Source: Halomonas maura
Lineage (GTDB): Bacteria > Pseudomonadota > Gammaproteobacteria > Pseudomonadales > Halomonadaceae
Assembly (NCBI RefSeq): GCF_030409305.1
Contig: NZ_JAUFPQ010000009.1
Span: forward strand, 270,643 to 334,642
Length of the DNA stretch: 64,000 bases
Direction: 5' to 3'
Each line of letters begins with the position of its first letter. Positions within the stretch are counted from its first letter, which is position 1. This document shows positions 62,434-64,000 of this stretch, piece after piece. The notes below the pieces were generated by a model. That model saw nothing but the letters and a program-made list of their open reading frames with translations, had not been told where the DNA came from and searched no databases. The position numbers and the translations under genes were made by a program.

Positions 62434-62527
62434 GTTGGCCTCTTTCGGGGATCACCAGGTTGGCCGGAAGGTGTAGAGAGTTACATGGCTTGTGCCGACC
62501 GTCGGCCGTCTCGTGGTTGTCAGCCAT
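62426..62527 (-). CDS. Repeat-encoded mini-ORF 1 (33 residues)
   Basis: Starts at the ATG overlapping the moaB stop (62520-62527, ATGGCTGA). The peptide opens MADNHETADGRHKPCNSLHL and ends PANLVIPERGQHG, a fusion of the MoeA start (MADN) with the MoaB tail (RHKPCN...IPERGQHG). CGAGG lies five bases before the ATG. Could be translated by reinitiation; no independent evidence for a functional peptide. Confidence 0.4.
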   Translation of the reverse strand: MADNHETADGRHKPCNSLHLPANLVIPERGQHG

Positions 62528-63041
62528 GCTGGCCTCGTTCGGGGATCACCAGATTCGCGAAGTTACACGGCTTGTGGCGACTGTCGAGCTGTTCGGCGAG
62601 GATCCCGTCCCAGCCGGTGCGGCAGGCCCCGGTGGAGCCGGGCAGGCAGAACACCACGGTGGCGTTGGCCAGGCCGCCCAGGCAGCGGCTCTGCACGGTG
62701 GAACTGCCCACCTCGTGCCAGGACAGCTGGCGGAAGAGTTCGCCGAAACCCTCGATGCGCTTGTCCAGCAGGACCGAGACGGCCTCGGGGGTGGAATCGC
62801 GCCCGGTAAAGCCGGTTCCCCCGGTGGTGAGGACGACCTGGATGTCGGGGTCGGCGATCCAGGCCGCGACCACCGCGCGGATGCGGTAGACGTCATCGGC
62901 GACGATGCGCTTGTCGGCCAGGCGATGGCCGGCGGCGGTGAGCCGCGCCACCAGCGCCTGGCCGCTGCGGTCGGTGTCCTCGGTGCGGGTATCCGAGACG
63001 GTGAGCACCGCCACCGAGAGGGGGATCATCGCCTCGCTCAT
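62520..63041 (-). CDS. moaB: Molybdenum cofactor biosynthesis protein MoaB
   Basis: A 173-residue MoaB/Mog-type protein adenylating molybdopterin before MoeA acts. Conserved segments are LSVAVLTVSDTRTEDTDRSG, the QVVLTTGGTGFTGRD motif, and SWHEVGSSTVQSRCLGGLAN. The tail DSRHKPCNFANLVIPERGQH aligns with the repeat-encoded peptides except for a four-codon difference. The ATG at 63041 overlaps the stop of the DUF1244 gene (ATGA). It is upstream of moeA, with the repeat array lying between. Confidence 0.92.
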   Translation of the reverse strand: MSEAMIPLSVAVLTVSDTRTEDTDRSGQALVARLTAAGHRLADKRIVADDVYRIRAVVAAWIADPDIQVVLTTGGTGFTGRDSTPEAVSVLLDKRIEGFGELFRQLSWHEVGSSTVQSRCLGGLANATVVFCLPGSTGACRTGWDGILAEQLDSRHKPCNFANLVIPERGQHG

Positions 63042-63358
63042 TGTCCGTTTTCCTGCTTGGCGGCCTGGCGGGCCTCGAAGGCGGCCTGCTGTTCCGGCGT
63101 GGCCTCGGCCTGGTAGAGGGTCTTCCACTCGCCGTAGGGCATGCCGTAGACGTATTCCCGGGCGGCCTCGTAGTCCAGCGTCGCGCCGCGCTCCTCGGCG
63201 GCGGCCACCAGCCACTTGGACAGGCAGTTGCGGCAGAAGTCGGCGAGGATCATCAGCTCGATGTTCTGCACCTCCTTGTGCTCGTCCAGGTGGCGCAGCA
63301 GACGGCGGAAGGCGGCGGCCTCGAGTTCGGTGCGGGTGCTGTCGTCAAGGTGTTGCAT
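63038..63358 (-). CDS. DUF1244 family protein
   Basis: A 106-residue small cytoplasmic protein matching the DUF1244 pattern: AAFRRLLRHLDEHKEVQNIE, LMILADFCRNCLSKWLVAAA with the conserved CRNCLSKW and EREYVYGMPYGEWK-like segment here REYVYGMPYGEWKTLYQ. Function unknown; two Cys could bind metal. The ATG at 63358 starts the conserved region; an upstream Met at 63421 would begin within the terminator of the next gene. Its stop overlaps the moaB start, so it is in one operon with moaB and moeA. Confidence 0.85.
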   Translation of the reverse strand: MQHLDDSTRTELEAAAFRRLLRHLDEHKEVQNIELMILADFCRNCLSKWLVAAAEERGATLDYEAAREYVYGMPYGEWKTLYQAEATPEQQAAFEARQAAKQENGQ

Positions 63359-63409
63359 CGCGTTGGCTCCATGCTGGTGTCGGGCCCCTGGGGGGCGATA
63401 CCCCAGCTT

Positions 63410-63438
63410 AACAAAAGACACCGCCCGTGGGCGGTGTC
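63410..63438 (-). terminator. Rho-independent terminator after the formate dehydrogenase gene
   Basis: On the minus strand a 9-10-bp stem GACACCGCCC/GGGCGGTGTC is followed by TTTTGTT, 20 bases after the stop codon of the formate dehydrogenase gamma subunit gene. Confidence 0.85.
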
Positions 63439-63457
63439 GTGACAGGGCGCGAGGCGA

Positions 63458-64000
63458 TCAGCCGGGGGGACGGGAGGCCGCTGACGATGGGTCCTTTGCC
63501 TCCTCCGGGGCGGCCTGGTCGGTCTTGCCCTTGACCTCCTCGTACCACAGGTTGTGATGCTGCCTGGCCCAGCTCTCGTCCACGTAGCCGTGGGTCATGC
63601 CCTCCAGGGCGCCCTCCGTGCCGAGGGTGCCGATATAGATATGGCCCAGTGCCACGGCGGTCAGGCCCAGCGCGCCGAGGGCATGGATGACGTTGGCCCA
63701 CTGCATGGTGTCGCGGGCCTGGCCGACGTTGGGGAAGTCCAGCACCAGGCCGCTGATCACGACCACCAGGCCGACGCTGGCCAGCAGCCAGTACCAGAGC
63801 TTCTCGCCGGCGTTGGCGAAGCCGGCATCCGGATGCCCCTTGCCGACCATGCCCCCACCCTGGCGCAGCCAGGCCAGGTCGTGGCGCCTGGGCAGGTTGT
63901 GGCGCAGGAAGCGGGCCAGCACCAGCAGCAGCAGGATGGCGAACAGCGGGCCCAGGTAGTTGTGCAGGGTCTTGGTGCCGATCATCAGGCCGGCCCAGGC
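63458..64000 (-). CDS. Formate dehydrogenase gamma subunit, cytochrome b556 (partial, N-terminus outside window)
   Basis: C-terminal 180 residues of a membrane cytochrome b of the FdnI/FdoI type, which passes electrons from formate to quinone. Three membrane segments are visible, with heme-ligand His candidates in KTLHNYLGP and ANVIHALGA and in ALGHIYIGT; the end MTHGYVDESWARQHHNLWYE is typical of the family (compare the SRRWAKKHHPRWY end of E. coli FdoI). The frame is open to the right edge. It sits upstream of the Moco genes moaB and moeA on the same strand but is separated from them by a terminator. Confidence 0.87.
   Translation of the reverse strand, partial: AWAGLMIGTKTLHNYLGPLFAILLLLVLARFLRHNLPRRHDLAWLRQGGGMVGKGHPDAGFANAGEKLWYWLLASVGLVVVISGLVLDFPNVGQARDTMQWANVIHALGALGLTAVALGHIYIGTLGTEGALEGMTHGYVDESWARQHHNLWYEEVKGKTDQAAPEEAKDPSSAASRPPG

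Larger units (their letters stand above)
62144..62519 (-). repeat. Four tandem 94-bp repeats of the moaB/moeA junction
   Basis: Units begin at 62144, 62238, 62332 and 62426, each 94 bases, and a partial fifth copy is the true end of moaB. Each unit, read on the minus strand, contains the last codons of a moaB-like tail, a GAGCGAGG-type ribosome-binding sequence, the ATG and first codons of a moeA-like start, and the 8-base overlap ATGGCTGA. The repeats are direct, with no spacers. Confidence 0.95.

Noticed and set aside
62144..62519. Possible CRISPR or satellite array
   Set aside because: The 94-bp units are contiguous direct copies without unique spacers, and each is made of moaB/moeA coding sequence, so this is a junction duplication.

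Overview
The window is GC-rich, gene-dense chromosomal DNA from a gammaproteobacterium, most likely Halomonas or a close relative. The indications are the combination of a yehZYXW/OsmF-type osmolyte importer, the yccA-tusDCB-tusE block, yejABEF, DUF1853 and DUF1244 proteins, a GlaR/CsiR-type regulator and a branched-chain 2-oxoacid dehydrogenase cluster. This is a family-level inference; there is no 16S gene here. I see no insertion sequence, prophage, plasmid gene or CRISPR array. One RNA gene, tRNA-Ser(UGA), is present.

Layout. 1-3.7 kb: ppiB (partial) divergent from glnS-cysS. 3.8-5.6 kb: a small unknown gene and a DUF1853 gene. 5.7-9.5 kb: complete yehZYXW-type osmolyte ABC importer. 9.8-15.5 kb: E1alpha, E1beta and double-lipoyl E2 of a branched-chain 2-oxoacid dehydrogenase (no E3 here), then an atypical protein-kinase-like protein. 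15.6-16.4 kb: a QueC-like PP-loop protein. 16.6-22.7 kb: a TRAP transporter with its own MarR-type regulator, divergent from pxpABC (5-oxoprolinase), which suggests uptake and hydrolysis of 5-oxoproline. 22.9-31.7 kb: tandem Usp protein, small RHH-like protein, GlaR-like regulator, SulP transporter, FAD oxidoreductase, RarD, a lipase-fold hydrolase, omega-amidase and RsuA. 31.7-41.6 kb: membrane diguanylate cyclase, yejABEF peptide importer, MltD-like lytic transglycosylase, gloB. 41.7-44.5 kb: methyltransferase-rnhA-dnaQ-nudC in tight overlap. 44.5-53.3 kb: SCP2 protein, sohB, ArsR regulator divergent from prpE, yhhQ-ybfF, an orphan NMT1-type binding protein, NhaP2-type antiporter. 53.4-57.1 kb: a less orderly stretch with small genes, a broken diguanylate cyclase, a 57-bp tandem duplication and a DUF4236 protein. 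57.4-60.9 kb: tRNA-Ser, Nudix hydrolase, yccA, tusDCBE, acpH. 60.9-64 kb: moeA, moaB, DUF1244 and the gamma subunit of formate dehydrogenase.

The most unusual structure is at the moaB/moeA junction. Four 94-bp tandem copies of the moaB stop/moeA start overlap form a chain of four 33-codon mini-ORFs. Each overlaps the next by the same 8 bases (ATGGCTGA), and each start has a ribosome-binding-like sequence, so coupled translation from moaB to moeA could survive the expansion. The units alternate in an A-B-A-B pattern, pointing to duplication of a two-unit block. Molybdenum cofactor genes beside formate dehydrogenase make functional sense because that enzyme needs the cofactor.

All functional calls come from reading protein sequences and context; no database search was run. 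Start codons were chosen from ribosome-binding sites, signal peptides and gene overlaps.
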